Below are positions 24,621 to 33,592 of a stretch of 64,000 bases of DNA, piece by piece. The stretch's first letter is position 1. The number at the start of each line of letters is the position of its first letter. The notes under the pieces are model-generated. The model saw only the letters and a list, made by a program, of their open reading frames with translations. It did no database searches and had not been told where the DNA came from. Source of the stretch: Veillonellaceae bacterium (lineage in GTDB: Bacteria; Bacillota; Negativicutes; Veillonellales; Dialisteraceae); NCBI GenBank assembly GCA_025992895.1, contig DAJPGA010000001.1:2186001-2250000 (forward strand), given 5' to 3'. A program made the translations under genes and the position numbers.

Positions 24621-26864
24621 CTAATATTCCACAATGGAATCAGTAGAATTCCAATGTTTATCAAAATGATCAGCAGCATCATTCTGCACAAAGCATTCCT
24701 TTAAAAGATCTTTAATATTTTCTATTGTATAAAGTCCTGAATCCATAAAAATGTCATTCCGCGAATGTGAATTAACATTCAACATTTTTTTCAATCCATC
24801 CACTTTCTCCAAGAAATCTTCCTCTTTAATCCGATTAAAGTTAGTATAAGTTTCTATTATACATCGAGCTATATTCATCAAAAGATAACTCTTATTATCA
24901 GGCAACGTTTCACATAAAAAGCGAAAATCCCCCCATAGTGCATCATAATTGGTCCTAATATCATCATCAGGTTTTTTTATAATTTTTATGGTTGTACCTT
25001 CAGTACCTGGTAAGAACCTTATCCTTTGCCTGCTTCCATAGCCTCTATATCCATAATTCAAATCAATGTAAAAATGTGCATTATGTGTCATTACAACTAG
25101 CACATCTTTGGATTCTTGGGCTTTTATGAATCCAATCAATGAGTTAAGTTCTTCCATAATCAGGAACTGAAAGAAATCATCGTTCGAAGTTACAGGATCA
25201 TCGAAAACAATAACCCTCTTTTGGTTAATATTATCTTTAATAATATTTCTGAGTTCTTCAATAAAATATAAAATAGCAATTACATTATGTTCTCCTGTGG
25301 ATAACTGTGTTATATCACGAATTACATTAGTACTTTTATCACGAATATTATAATAGCCTTCCCCATTTGCAACAGATTGATCTTCAATATGCACCAATTC
25401 GAAATTAACTATGGTTGAAAGCTTTTTATTGATATGCTCTGCTAATATTTTCTCATTTTTCGTTTTAGCTTCTAAATTTTTGATATCATCCTCCTTTTGT
25501 TCTATCTTCTTTTCTAATTCGTCCCTCTCTTTCTTCTTCTTTTCTATCGGCTTATGCTTTTCCTCCCTTAAGGCTCTCGCAATATTAAGCTCTTCCTCTT
25601 TTTCTTTATAATGAGACTCCTTTAATTTGTCATAAACGTAATCTAATCTTAATTTTTCTTTTGCCAGCTCGATATCCTTGTTAAGGTCAGAAGCATTATT
25701 TTCTCTTACTAAGCTATTATATCTTTTCACGAGATTCGTTAAATCACTGGGAATGCCAGCATCGATGTCAATCATTGGTTTATAGATATCTCGTTCTTTT
25801 TCCTGAACTCCTGCCCGCAAGTTCTCCAAAAAATTTTCATACTCTTTTACCAGAGTGTTAATTGCATTACATAGTCTCAATGCTTCATTACTATACTTTG
25901 GATAGAACTCTTGGCTTTTAACCTGTATTTGCTCCAATACCTTGATTTTCCGATTAATATCATTCTCAATCCCGCTTATTTCAGCCTGAAATGCCCTTAC
26001 ATCATCCGCATCAAAATAACTTTTTAACTCACCTATTGTCGCTTCTTCAATTACATGCCCACAAAAGGCACAAACATCTCCCGCCTTATGTAATTCTAGT
26101 CCTTTCCTTGCAAATTCTCTTTTTTCACTACAATCGATTCTTTGAATCACTATCTGCTCTTGCACAAATTTTTCCCTAAGTTTATTAACTTTGTCAAGCA
26201 GCTCTTTTCCATTTATAGAAATTTGAATTATCTCTGAAGCCTGTCGTTTTCCTGTCTTCGCGGTTTCCTGATATTGCTTTTTCTCGTCATCACTTAAATG
26301 TGCAGCACGTTTAATATCTTTTTCAAAATCTTTTTTGTTATATATGAGTGATGCGATACGAGGGTTATCAAGTTCCTTGATAGATTTAGCTGATTCAGTG
26401 TAGATTTTATCGATATTACGCTCCTTCCGCTCAACATCATTGTTTGCATCATTCCATTCAGTCCATAAGTTTTGGCTCCCATCTCTTGGATCAACTATGG
26501 CTCTGTTAATCTCTTCTATTTTCTTTTGTAGATTTTGTATTTCTGAGTTGAGTAACTCAACCTTTTTATCGATTTCAGTATTTTCTTCACCAAGAACAAC
26601 TGCATTTAATTTTTGGTTATCCCCCAGAATCCCTTCATAACCGTCAAATATACGACAATTAGAACCATCAGGATTATCAAAATAACACTTAATATATTCA
26701 GCAAGTGTACTTTTCCCTGTACCATTAGGGCCATATATAAAATTAACAGGTTTAAAAGAAATTTGATCATCAAGAAATATCCTTCGTTCTGATTGATTTA
26801 ATGGGATAGTTAATAATTCTTCCGTTTCATTACTTGAATGATTCTTACTATTCCTCTTCGTCAT
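24621..26864 (-). CDS. RloC-like zinc-hook AAA ATPase, candidate anticodon nuclease
   Basis: A 747-residue ABC/SMC-type ATPase. Walker A is YGPNGTGKST (44-53), the signature is LSTGEH (521-526), Walker B is VIVFDDPVTS (551-560) and the H-loop is MTHN (592-595). Long coiled coils at about 95-260 and 395-480 flank a CAFCGH zinc hook (Cys265, Cys268). The C-terminal part has Arg667-x3-Glu671 and His700, the spacing of the PrrC/RloC anticodon-nuclease triad (PrrC Arg320, Glu324, His356). RloC proteins cleave tRNA on DNA damage or phage infection. No restriction-modification genes adjoin it. AAGGAG precedes ATG 26864. The nuclease call rests on motif spacing only. Confidence 0.68.
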   Translation of the reverse strand: MTKRNSKNHSSNETEELLTIPLNQSERRIFLDDQISFKPVNFIYGPNGTGKSTLAEYIKCYFDNPDGSNCRIFDGYEGILGDNQKLNAVVLGEENTEIDKKVELLNSEIQNLQKKIEEINRAIVDPRDGSQNLWTEWNDANNDVERKERNIDKIYTESAKSIKELDNPRIASLIYNKKDFEKDIKRAAHLSDDEKKQYQETAKTGKRQASEIIQISINGKELLDKVNKLREKFVQEQIVIQRIDCSEKREFARKGLELHKAGDVCAFCGHVIEEATIGELKSYFDADDVRAFQAEISGIENDINRKIKVLEQIQVKSQEFYPKYSNEALRLCNAINTLVKEYENFLENLRAGVQEKERDIYKPMIDIDAGIPSDLTNLVKRYNSLVRENNASDLNKDIELAKEKLRLDYVYDKLKESHYKEKEEELNIARALREEKHKPIEKKKKERDELEKKIEQKEDDIKNLEAKTKNEKILAEHINKKLSTIVNFELVHIEDQSVANGEGYYNIRDKSTNVIRDITQLSTGEHNVIAILYFIEELRNIIKDNINQKRVIVFDDPVTSNDDFFQFLIMEELNSLIGFIKAQESKDVLVVMTHNAHFYIDLNYGYRGYGSRQRIRFLPGTEGTTIKIIKKPDDDIRTNYDALWGDFRFLCETLPDNKSYLLMNIARCIIETYTNFNRIKEEDFLEKVDGLKKMLNVNSHSRNDIFMDSGLYTIENIKDLLKECFVQNDAADHFDKHWNSTDSIVEY

Positions 26865-27275
26865 AATTATTTCTCCTTAACACCGAATCATCTATCAATA
26901 CTATACCTACCAAATGCTAACACTGAAGATACCCAACATTTATACAATCATGTTTTACAAAGCAGCATCTGAAATTCCTTTAGTTTATGACAAATAAAAA
27001 CTACTTAAGCATAGAGACAATGACACTTCTGCTGAAATCCTGCTCTATAAAATTCATCTGGTCGCCCACCATCAAAGCTCTAAGCAAAAAATCCAAAGAA
27101 TTAAGTATCTAACAAATAACACATAGTTCTCCCGGACATAGGAAACATTTACGTCCTCCTTCCTAATCATCAAAACTCGTATTCTTTGACCCACATAAAA
27201 TCCGCGCAGAACAAGCTTATACAATTATTCTATCATCTTTTTATTTCTTATTCCTTGAAACAAGGATTAAGCCAT
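26865..27275. other. AT-rich gap without a gene
   Basis: No open frame with a ribosome site or recognisable product is seen on either strand. The first 60 bases must contain the promoter of the RloC-like gene (TATAGT is present on the minus strand near 26905, without a clear -35 box). Confidence 0.4.
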
Positions 27276-27276
27276 C

Positions 27277-27327
27277 AAAAAAAGAAGTCCACCTTCAGAC
27301 TTCATTTGAAGATGGACTTCTTTTTTC
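27277..27327 (-). terminator. Terminator downstream of acyltransferase 2
   Basis: AAAAAAGAAGTCCA pairs with TGGACTTCTTTTTT, with additional pairing of CTTCAGACTTC/GAAG inside. It lies about 75 bases after the stop at 27403 and would also block plus-strand transcription. The bases 27379-27410 contain the 16-base unit AATATTATATTACCTT twice in tandem, overlapping the stop codon. Confidence 0.85.
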
Positions 27328-27402
27328 CTAATCTTACTTATATTTCAATAAATATTGCTTAACACTCACCTGTCCAAAATATTATATTACCTTAATATTA
27401 TA

Positions 27403-28440
27403 TTACCTTTCACTAATCACGTCATTTTCTCCATACTTCTTCCTCATTTCAGTGATAAATGTCCTTATTGCAAGGAATATAAATGAAGCAGCAAGAACAA
27501 TGATCACACGTCTAAATGAAGTCTGCCATACATGATTAGTCTGCCAGAATTTGCGAACTATCCAGTCTAAATAATGGAATAAGAAAATTAAGAGGGAATG
27601 AATCCCCAAAATCTGAGTTGTCATTCTAACGAAAAAATTTGCAGCAAGCCCTTTAGAAATACAGCATACCACAAAAGAGCCACAAACAGCCTCAATAACA
27701 GTCAATAAGATGAAAGGGTATTGCCTAGTAGCCATCTCTATATAAAAGTGCAAATGAATACAAGTGACCCAGAAAATAGCTGCGAAAAGAAAGAGCGGAG
27801 TTTCCCATTTTTCAAAGAAATCAACATTCTCTCTCCATAGATATCCTAAATAAATGAAAAGAACAGCGACAAATGTTACATCCATATTTTGAGGAAGCCA
27901 TTTCCCCTTTAAGCCAAGTGCTATTCCAAGAAGCCCCAATGATAGGCATAAATACCTAGCATATTTCCCCGGAAATAAGACATGAATGATATCAATAATT
28001 ACTTTTGCCCAAAATAGAGAAACCAAAAACCATACCGCGCCGATTCCCGGGTGCGTTTTTACTGTTACACCAGATGCCCACCAAAGTTTTTCGGCTGTAT
28101 TAAAAGCATCTGTTGCAAGAGCCTCTGCACTAATGTTCCCCCCCCATATGAATTCAAAACATAAATTAATTAATATAACAATTATGCTTGGTATAATTAG
28201 GTGCCTCAATCCCTTAATAAAATGTCTTTTGAAATCTCCCCTTGTTTCTGCAATCTTGAGAGTATAACCTGACAACAAGAAAAATAGAGGCATATGAAAA
28301 GAAAAGATTATGTTGCGTGAATTACTTCCGAATGGCACTGTATGCCCAATAATGACCAAGATAATTGCTATCCCCTTGGCCACATCTTCCCAAGCAATTC
28401 GCCTCGGATCAATTCTAAATATCGCCTTTACACACTCCAT
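27403..28440 (-). CDS. Acyltransferase family 3 membrane protein (polysaccharide modification)
   Basis: A 345-residue integral membrane protein with about ten hydrophobic segments. AWEDVAKGIAIILVIIGHTV near the N-terminus holds the conserved Lys-Gly and His of membrane acyltransferases, and SFHMPLFFLLSGYTLK matches the family's second motif. The start ATG 28440 has AAGGAA 7 bases upstream; the frame extends to 28488 without a ribosome site. It is the most downstream gene of the polysaccharide block next to the initiating transferase, so O-acetylation of the repeat unit is the likely job. Confidence 0.82.
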   Translation of the reverse strand: MECVKAIFRIDPRRIAWEDVAKGIAIILVIIGHTVPFGSNSRNIIFSFHMPLFFLLSGYTLKIAETRGDFKRHFIKGLRHLIIPSIIVILINLCFEFIWGGNISAEALATDAFNTAEKLWWASGVTVKTHPGIGAVWFLVSLFWAKVIIDIIHVLFPGKYARYLCLSLGLLGIALGLKGKWLPQNMDVTFVAVLFIYLGYLWRENVDFFEKWETPLFLFAAIFWVTCIHLHFYIEMATRQYPFILLTVIEAVCGSFVVCCISKGLAANFFVRMTTQILGIHSLLIFLFHYLDWIVRKFWQTNHVWQTSFRRVIIVLAASFIFLAIRTFITEMRKKYGENDVISER

Positions 28441-28525
28441 CAATGAATTCCTTCCCCTTAATTGCTTGCCTAGAACAAATTTTCTCAAAAGAGCCTCTGA
28501 TTATATCGTCAAAATATCCTCCGTT

Positions 28526-29980
28526 TTAATACGCTCCCTTCCCTTTTAATACGATTCCTACTGTTCTCCAAAGAAGGACGATATCAAGCCACGGTTCCCA
28601 GTTATGGACGTACCAAACGTCCATTTGGACTCGTTCGGGATAGCTGATATCGCTTCTGCCGCTGACCTGCCAGAGCCCTGTAATGCCTGGACGAACCATA
28701 TAATATTCCGCAATATACTGCTCATATCGAGGAACTTCTTTTTCCGTGATGGGTCTTGGCCCTACAAGACTCATATCACCTTTGATGACATTGATAAGCT
28801 GAGGCAGTTCATCAAGACTTGTCTTGCGAAGGAAATTTCCGATTTTTGTGATGCGGGGATCGTCTTTTAACTTATAGTATTCATTAAACTCTTTTCTCGC
28901 TTCCGGATTTTCTGCCAGAACTTTCTGAAGAACCTCATCTGCATTGACGACCATACTGCGGAATTTATAGACACTGATTGCTTTATGATTCTTTCCCACT
29001 CGCTGGCTTCTATAAACAGCAGGCCCTTTAGAATCTATTTTGACCGCTATGGCAATACCTGCTAAAACAGGCAAAAGCACAATGATGCCAATAATAGAAA
29101 GAACTACATCCAGCACTCTTTTAATCAATTGGTTAGAACGAAGTGCCAAGTTATTCTTAATTCGAAGAACCATGACCTTCTGGTCGAAGAAAGACTCTAC
29201 GCTGACGTTAGTCATCGGGACACCGACAAGATTCGGAACGACACCGATACTTTCCGTAATGGACTGTGCACGGAAAATCAAATCGGAAAGCTGATTCTGA
29301 GGGAGCCCCGGTGCAGCTATCAGTACAGATTTGACGCCTGTATTCTGGACAACCTTCTCCAGATCATCAAAACCGCCGAGAATGGGATGTGATTTTACAT
29401 ACTCCGTTTTCGGCGTATGATCTTCCAAAAAGCCTACGATACGGTAACGCATCCCTGCATCTTTTTCAAGTTCCTGGACGACAACATCTGCTGTTTCCCC
29501 CGCTCCGACAATAAGGACAGGCGTCTGGAAGAAACTCATCTTCTTCATCATTTTGCTTATGATGACACGAATAACGCAGAGAAGGCTATATGCAAGAACT
29601 CCATAAAGGATGACGAATAAACGGGAAACATCTCCGGAAACGTGTGTAAAGAACATAAGAACGACAGCAAAGACTATACCGCCCAAAGAAGCAAAAATCA
29701 GCTTTTTCGTTATTTCATACGTCAGGTATCTCCATGAATAAAGACCCTCATAAAAAATAAACGCCATGAATACTAAAGGCACCCATACATAAAGATAAGC
29801 AGGCGATACATGGAATACCGTTCTTGTTATTAGCTCATTTCTAATAAAAAGCGATAAAACACCTGCCAAAACAAGAGCCATATAATCTCCTGCCATGAAA
29901 AGAAGTCCCTGGATAAAGATGCTTCCTGTCTGTTTACCTAATTTTACTGATTCCATACCACACTGAACTTTTGAATCCAT
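28526..29980 (-). CDS. Undecaprenyl-phosphate sugar phosphotransferase (WbaP/WcaJ type)
   Basis: The initiating enzyme of repeat-unit synthesis: it transfers a sugar-1-phosphate from a UDP-sugar to undecaprenyl phosphate at the inner membrane. It has 484 residues. Four or five N-terminal membrane segments (about 25-130) precede a Rossmann-like CoA-binding region (VLIVGAGETADVV). The catalytic C-terminal domain carries QRVGKNHKAISVYKFRSMV and the signature LRKTSLDELPQLINVIKGDM followed by SLVGPRP. UDP-glucose or UDP-galactose are the usual donors; galU and galE in this window could supply them. Confidence 0.92.
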   Translation of the reverse strand: MDSKVQCGMESVKLGKQTGSIFIQGLLFMAGDYMALVLAGVLSLFIRNELITRTVFHVSPAYLYVWVPLVFMAFIFYEGLYSWRYLTYEITKKLIFASLGGIVFAVVLMFFTHVSGDVSRLFVILYGVLAYSLLCVIRVIISKMMKKMSFFQTPVLIVGAGETADVVVQELEKDAGMRYRIVGFLEDHTPKTEYVKSHPILGGFDDLEKVVQNTGVKSVLIAAPGLPQNQLSDLIFRAQSITESIGVVPNLVGVPMTNVSVESFFDQKVMVLRIKNNLALRSNQLIKRVLDVVLSIIGIIVLLPVLAGIAIAVKIDSKGPAVYRSQRVGKNHKAISVYKFRSMVVNADEVLQKVLAENPEARKEFNEYYKLKDDPRITKIGNFLRKTSLDELPQLINVIKGDMSLVGPRPITEKEVPRYEQYIAEYYMVRPGITGLWQVSGRSDISYPERVQMDVWYVHNWEPWLDIVLLWRTVGIVLKGKGAY

Positions 29981-30099
29981 ATGATCCCCCAGATCAAATT
30001 TGTTTCGTTTTAAAATACAAATATAACAATTATAAGTATATCATAGCCAAAATAACATAGCATTATGCTAAAACTACACACTAAAAATTATATAAGCCT

Positions 30100-31029
30100 C
30101 TAGTCTTCCTCTCTCACGATATAGAGCTGCCTCTTCTTTGTTTCCAGATAAATCTTTGCAATATAAAGTCCAATGACACCAAGACTCATGAGGACAAGAC
30201 CACCAAGGAGCGTAATAATGCAGACAAGAGATGGCCAACCTGCCACTGGATCGCCTTCAATCAATGCGCGAATGAAAATCAGAATAAGCGCCAGGAAAGA
30301 TACCCCGCACATAGCGATTCCAAGGACAGACGACAGGTACAGAGGAATCGTTGTATAAGCAAGAATCCCATCAACCGAATATTGGAAAAGCTTCCAAAAA
30401 GACCATTTCGTATGGCCAGCGCTTCTTTCAATATTCTCATAGGAAAGCCATTTCGTCTTAAAGCCAACCCAACTGAAGATCCCTTTAGAAAAGCGGTTAT
30501 ATTCCCCGTCCGACACGATAGCATTCACCATCTGGCGAGACATCATACGAAAGTCTCTTGCTCCATCGACAATCTGCGTTTTAGAAAGTTTATTGATGAT
30601 CTTATAAAATTGCCTGGCAAAGAAAGAGCGGATAGCAGGCTCTCCCTTCCTGGTTGTTCTCTTCGTCGCTACGCAGTCATAATCCTCGATTGGATCATGC
30701 AAGAGCCGCCACATATCCGGAAGAAGGGCTGGAGGGTCCTGAAGATCCACATCCATCGTCGCCACGTAATCCCCCTTAGCCATAGAAAGCCCTGCATAAA
30801 GTCCTGCTTCTTTTCCGAAGTTTCTGGAAAAAGAAACATAATGAACCCGGGAATCCTTCCTATGAAGATCACGAAAAATCTCTATGGTCCGGTCCGTACT
30901 TCCGTCATCAATAAAACAGAACTCCAGCTCCGCATCGATCTCATCCTCATACCGTATGACTTCATCATAAAAAGTCTGAATCGTAGCCTCCTCATTAAAA
31001 CAAGGCACCACCAATGATAACAACTGCAT
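30100..31029 (-). CDS. Family 2 glycosyltransferase, GtrB/DPM-like with two C-terminal membrane helices
   Basis: About 309 residues. The GT-A domain begins LLSLVVPCFNEEATIQTFYD, with the DDGSTD motif (FIDDGSTDRT) and MDVDLQDPP carrying the metal-binding aspartates. Two C-terminal membrane segments at about 230-300 place it among bactoprenol glucosyltransferases (GtrB), which make undecaprenyl-phosphate-linked sugars for side-chain addition. AGGAG is 7 bases before ATG 31029; the longer frame to 31077 has no support. The gene is alone between the initiating transferase and a terminator. No gtrA-like flippase is seen next to it. Confidence 0.9.
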   Translation of the reverse strand: MQLLSLVVPCFNEEATIQTFYDEVIRYEDEIDAELEFCFIDDGSTDRTIEIFRDLHRKDSRVHYVSFSRNFGKEAGLYAGLSMAKGDYVATMDVDLQDPPALLPDMWRLLHDPIEDYDCVATKRTTRKGEPAIRSFFARQFYKIINKLSKTQIVDGARDFRMMSRQMVNAIVSDGEYNRFSKGIFSWVGFKTKWLSYENIERSAGHTKWSFWKLFQYSVDGILAYTTIPLYLSSVLGIAMCGVSFLALILIFIRALIEGDPVAGWPSLVCIITLLGGLVLMSLGVIGLYIAKIYLETKKRQLYIVREED

Positions 31030-31257
31030 GGCCATTCTCCTATATTTCCAAATCAGGATAAGCGCTCCTATAAACACTTCCTAATCAATCAATAAACTAT
31101 TTTCATAAGTCATGTATTTATTATAAATGCACTTCACCATACTGTCATTCTGAAAAGTGAAATAAAAGGAGATTGAATTAGATCTACTTTGATAATATCG
31201 ACAAGAATGAGTGCGGAAGGTTTTGACCTGCCCCAGCGGGGAAGAATGCTCCATGCA

Positions 31258-31285
31258 AAAGCCGCACTCTTTCGAGTGCGGCTGT
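31258..31285 (-). terminator. Terminator AGCCGCACTC stem-loop
   Basis: AGCCGCACTC and GAGTGCGGCT form a perfect 10-bp stem with a 4-base loop, followed on the minus strand by TTTTG. It lies directly after the glnQ-like tail fragment. Just downstream (31210-31244) is GTTTTGACCTGCCCCAGCGG, a dispersed repeat also found at 55507-55532. Confidence 0.75.
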
Positions 31286-31296
31286 GGTTCAATCAT

Positions 31297-31366
31297 TTTT
31301 ATTTCAGTATAGATTTCAGGAATGCTTTTGTTCTCTCACTCTTTGGGTGTTCGAAGACTTGCTCGT
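31297..31366 (-). pseudogene. Duplicate 3' end of an amino-acid ABC transporter ATPase gene
   Basis: About 68 bases match the last 21 codons and stop of the ABC ATPase gene at 36056-36122, coding [20 protein letters not shown] then K-stop. The three clear differences inside the codons (AGC/AGT, GAA/GAG, CTA/CTG) are all silent. The fragment has no 5' part and is followed by a different terminator, so it is the scar of a recombination between related sequences. The adjacent bases 31367-31495 hold an inverted GTGAGTAA/TTACTCAC pair and no gene. Confidence 0.75.
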
Positions 31367-31495
31367 GAGTAATTCATATCACTCACTGACTGTAAAAAAC
31401 TGATTACTCACACGTTGATAATTTCCCTCTTAATCATAAGAGGCATTTGTATATTATCAGGAATTTTTCCACTTAAAGAGGCAAAATGTCTGAAA

Positions 31496-32626
31496 CTACT
31501 CATCACTACTTAATCTGCTATTATACAGACCATTTATTATTTTCAGGTATTCACTAGCTATGTGAGAACTACTATATTCCGAGGCAAACTTTTCCGCAGT
31601 AGCATCCAATTCTTCTTTAGAAGCTGGATTTTCAAAATAGTGTTCAATAGCTTTTGCTAATGCATCTGCATCATCTGCAGGTGCATAATATCTCAACAAC
31701 CCAAAGCTTACATCTTTCAAACACATCCCTTCGCTGCTAAGAACCGGAGCTTTCATTAATCCTGCCTCTATATTCCCCCTGCCAAATCCCTCAAACATTG
31801 ATGTATTTACGAACAACTCTGCCATTGAATAATATTTATACAGTTCTTCATCACTTATGTGTTGTAATATTTTTATTCTATTATCAAGACCTCTTTCTTG
31901 AATATATTGCTTTAGTACAGTAGGATCCCCATATCCGATTAAAACAAGATCATGTTCTATTTTATCTTTCAATCTGTCAAATGCTTTAACTAATGTAATT
32001 TGATTTTTCCAAGGGAAAAAGCTATTGACAGACAAAATTATTTTTCTTTTCTTCACATGCTCAGGTATAGCAGAAACTTCAACCGGATTTCCTATGATAT
32101 GCAGTCGTTCTTCCTTAATATCTTTGTATGTGTTCTTGATGTCCTCTTTTACGAATTTAGATATAGCTACAATTGCATCCGCCTTACTTAGCGAATAGCC
32201 AATACGTTTTTTCATGATATTTCTTCTTAAGCAACTAAAAGCCTCTGGATGCCAATTAAAAGGAAGATCATGCACTACCAAAACATTTTGAGCCTCTGCA
32301 CACGTTGCGGTTGAAACCTTCGTATAAGGTACTATATATACATCTAAATGAAGTTGTTCCAAAATCTTAGGTAAAAAGTAAAACTCTCGACTTAGTTTGG
32401 AAATAATAGGCATTTCCTCACATATTGCGGGAACTATCTCGAACTGAATATTATTATATTTATATAGTGAAGATATATAGTCATGCATTTTTCGAGAAGT
32501 TAAAATCACTAATTCTTTCGCATTGTTCTCAATAAGCCCATCTATTAACTGTTTAATGAATAATCCAATTCCACTATTTAAATCATTAATACTGTTAACA
32601 GACGCAAAGTTTACTCCAATTCTCAT
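31496..32626 (-). CDS. Family 4 glycosyltransferase
   Basis: A 376-residue GT-B enzyme. The N-terminal half begins MRIGVNFASVNSINDLNSGI, and the C-terminal half has the donor-binding elements ILSVNSFFPWKNQITLVKAF, NTSMFEGFGRGNIEAGLMKA (E-x7-E type motif) and PVLSSE. It retains sugar from a nucleotide sugar donor, perhaps GDP-mannose because its ATG overlaps the stop of manC by 4 bases, but this is inference. Expression may be reduced by polar effects of the IS in manC. Confidence 0.88.
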   Translation of the reverse strand: MRIGVNFASVNSINDLNSGIGLFIKQLIDGLIENNAKELVILTSRKMHDYISSLYKYNNIQFEIVPAICEEMPIISKLSREFYFLPKILEQLHLDVYIVPYTKVSTATCAEAQNVLVVHDLPFNWHPEAFSCLRRNIMKKRIGYSLSKADAIVAISKFVKEDIKNTYKDIKEERLHIIGNPVEVSAIPEHVKKRKIILSVNSFFPWKNQITLVKAFDRLKDKIEHDLVLIGYGDPTVLKQYIQERGLDNRIKILQHISDEELYKYYSMAELFVNTSMFEGFGRGNIEAGLMKAPVLSSEGMCLKDVSFGLLRYYAPADDADALAKAIEHYFENPASKEELDATAEKFASEYSSSHIASEYLKIINGLYNSRLSSDE

Positions 32627-33527
32627 TTTTTCACTCTTCCATATTTATCATCAAACCGTACAATATCATCTTCTCCAAGGTATTTCCCATTCTGCACCTC
32701 TATGATTTCGAGAGGAATTTTCCCGGGGTTCGATAAACGATGCCTGGTTCCAATTGGGATATAAGTACTTTCATTTTCTCTGAAAATAACCGTCTTATCA
32801 TCTAGTGTTAATTGCCCGGTACCATGAATGACAGTCCAATGTCCGCTGCGATGATAATGCATCTGGAGACTCAGGCTTCCTCCTGGCTTGATTGAGATTT
32901 TCTTTACTTTATATCCATCCCCTTCGGAAAGTATCGTATAACTCCCCCATGGACGATACATTGTTACATTTTCAGATACCTCTGTTCTCTTTTTGCGTTT
33001 CAGTTCATTGACCAGATCTTTAACCTTTTGCGATTCACCCTTTCGTGCAACTAAAAGAACATCAGGCGTATCGACAATCATAAGATTTTCCAGCCCAATC
33101 CCCGTGATAAGCCTCTTGTCACCAAGGATCATTGTTTGTTTGCAGTCTTCTGTTACTATATCCCCTTGAAGAACATTTCCTTCTTCATCTTCCAGCATTT
33201 CAGATATAGAATCGAAACTTCCAATGTCATTCCAATAAATGGATTTCATGGGAATAACCGCAATTCTATCAGATTTCTCGGCCACCGCATAGTCAATCGA
33301 TATATCCGGCATTTCAGAGAAATGGTTCAATGTCTCTTCAAGGCCTTTTTCTGAAATACTTTCTATTTCAGGGGCATAATTGGTTAATTCTGCTTCCATC
33401 AAACCTATTGAGAACATAAACATCCCACTGTTCCAGTAATAATTTCCCTGCTTTAGATAATTGACAGCTGTCTCTAAATCGGGCTTCTCTTTAAATGCAC
33501 TAACCTTCTTAGCTGCACCAATAGATC
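32623..33527 (-). pseudogene. manC: manC 3' part: mannose-1-phosphate guanylyltransferase, separated by IS copy 2
   Basis: Reading from the IS junction at 33527 the frame gives SIGAAKKVSAFKEKPDLETA, NYYWNSGMFMFSIG, then the C-terminal cupin (mannose-6-phosphate isomerase type II) domain with MYRPWGSYTILSEGDGYKVK and LSLQMHYHRSGHWTVIHGTG. The enzyme makes GDP-mannose from mannose-1-phosphate and GTP; the cupin half may isomerise fructose-6-phosphate. With the 5' part at 35256-35745 and one copy of the 3-bp duplication removed, the gene is 1,392 bp (463 codons plus stop), fully in frame. An ATG at 33423 could start a cupin-containing fragment. Confidence 0.9.
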
Positions 33528-33592
33528 TGGTGCGGATTTGTTAATACAGACAAATAAATATCATAAAAAATCTAATCGTACTTTAATCTTAA

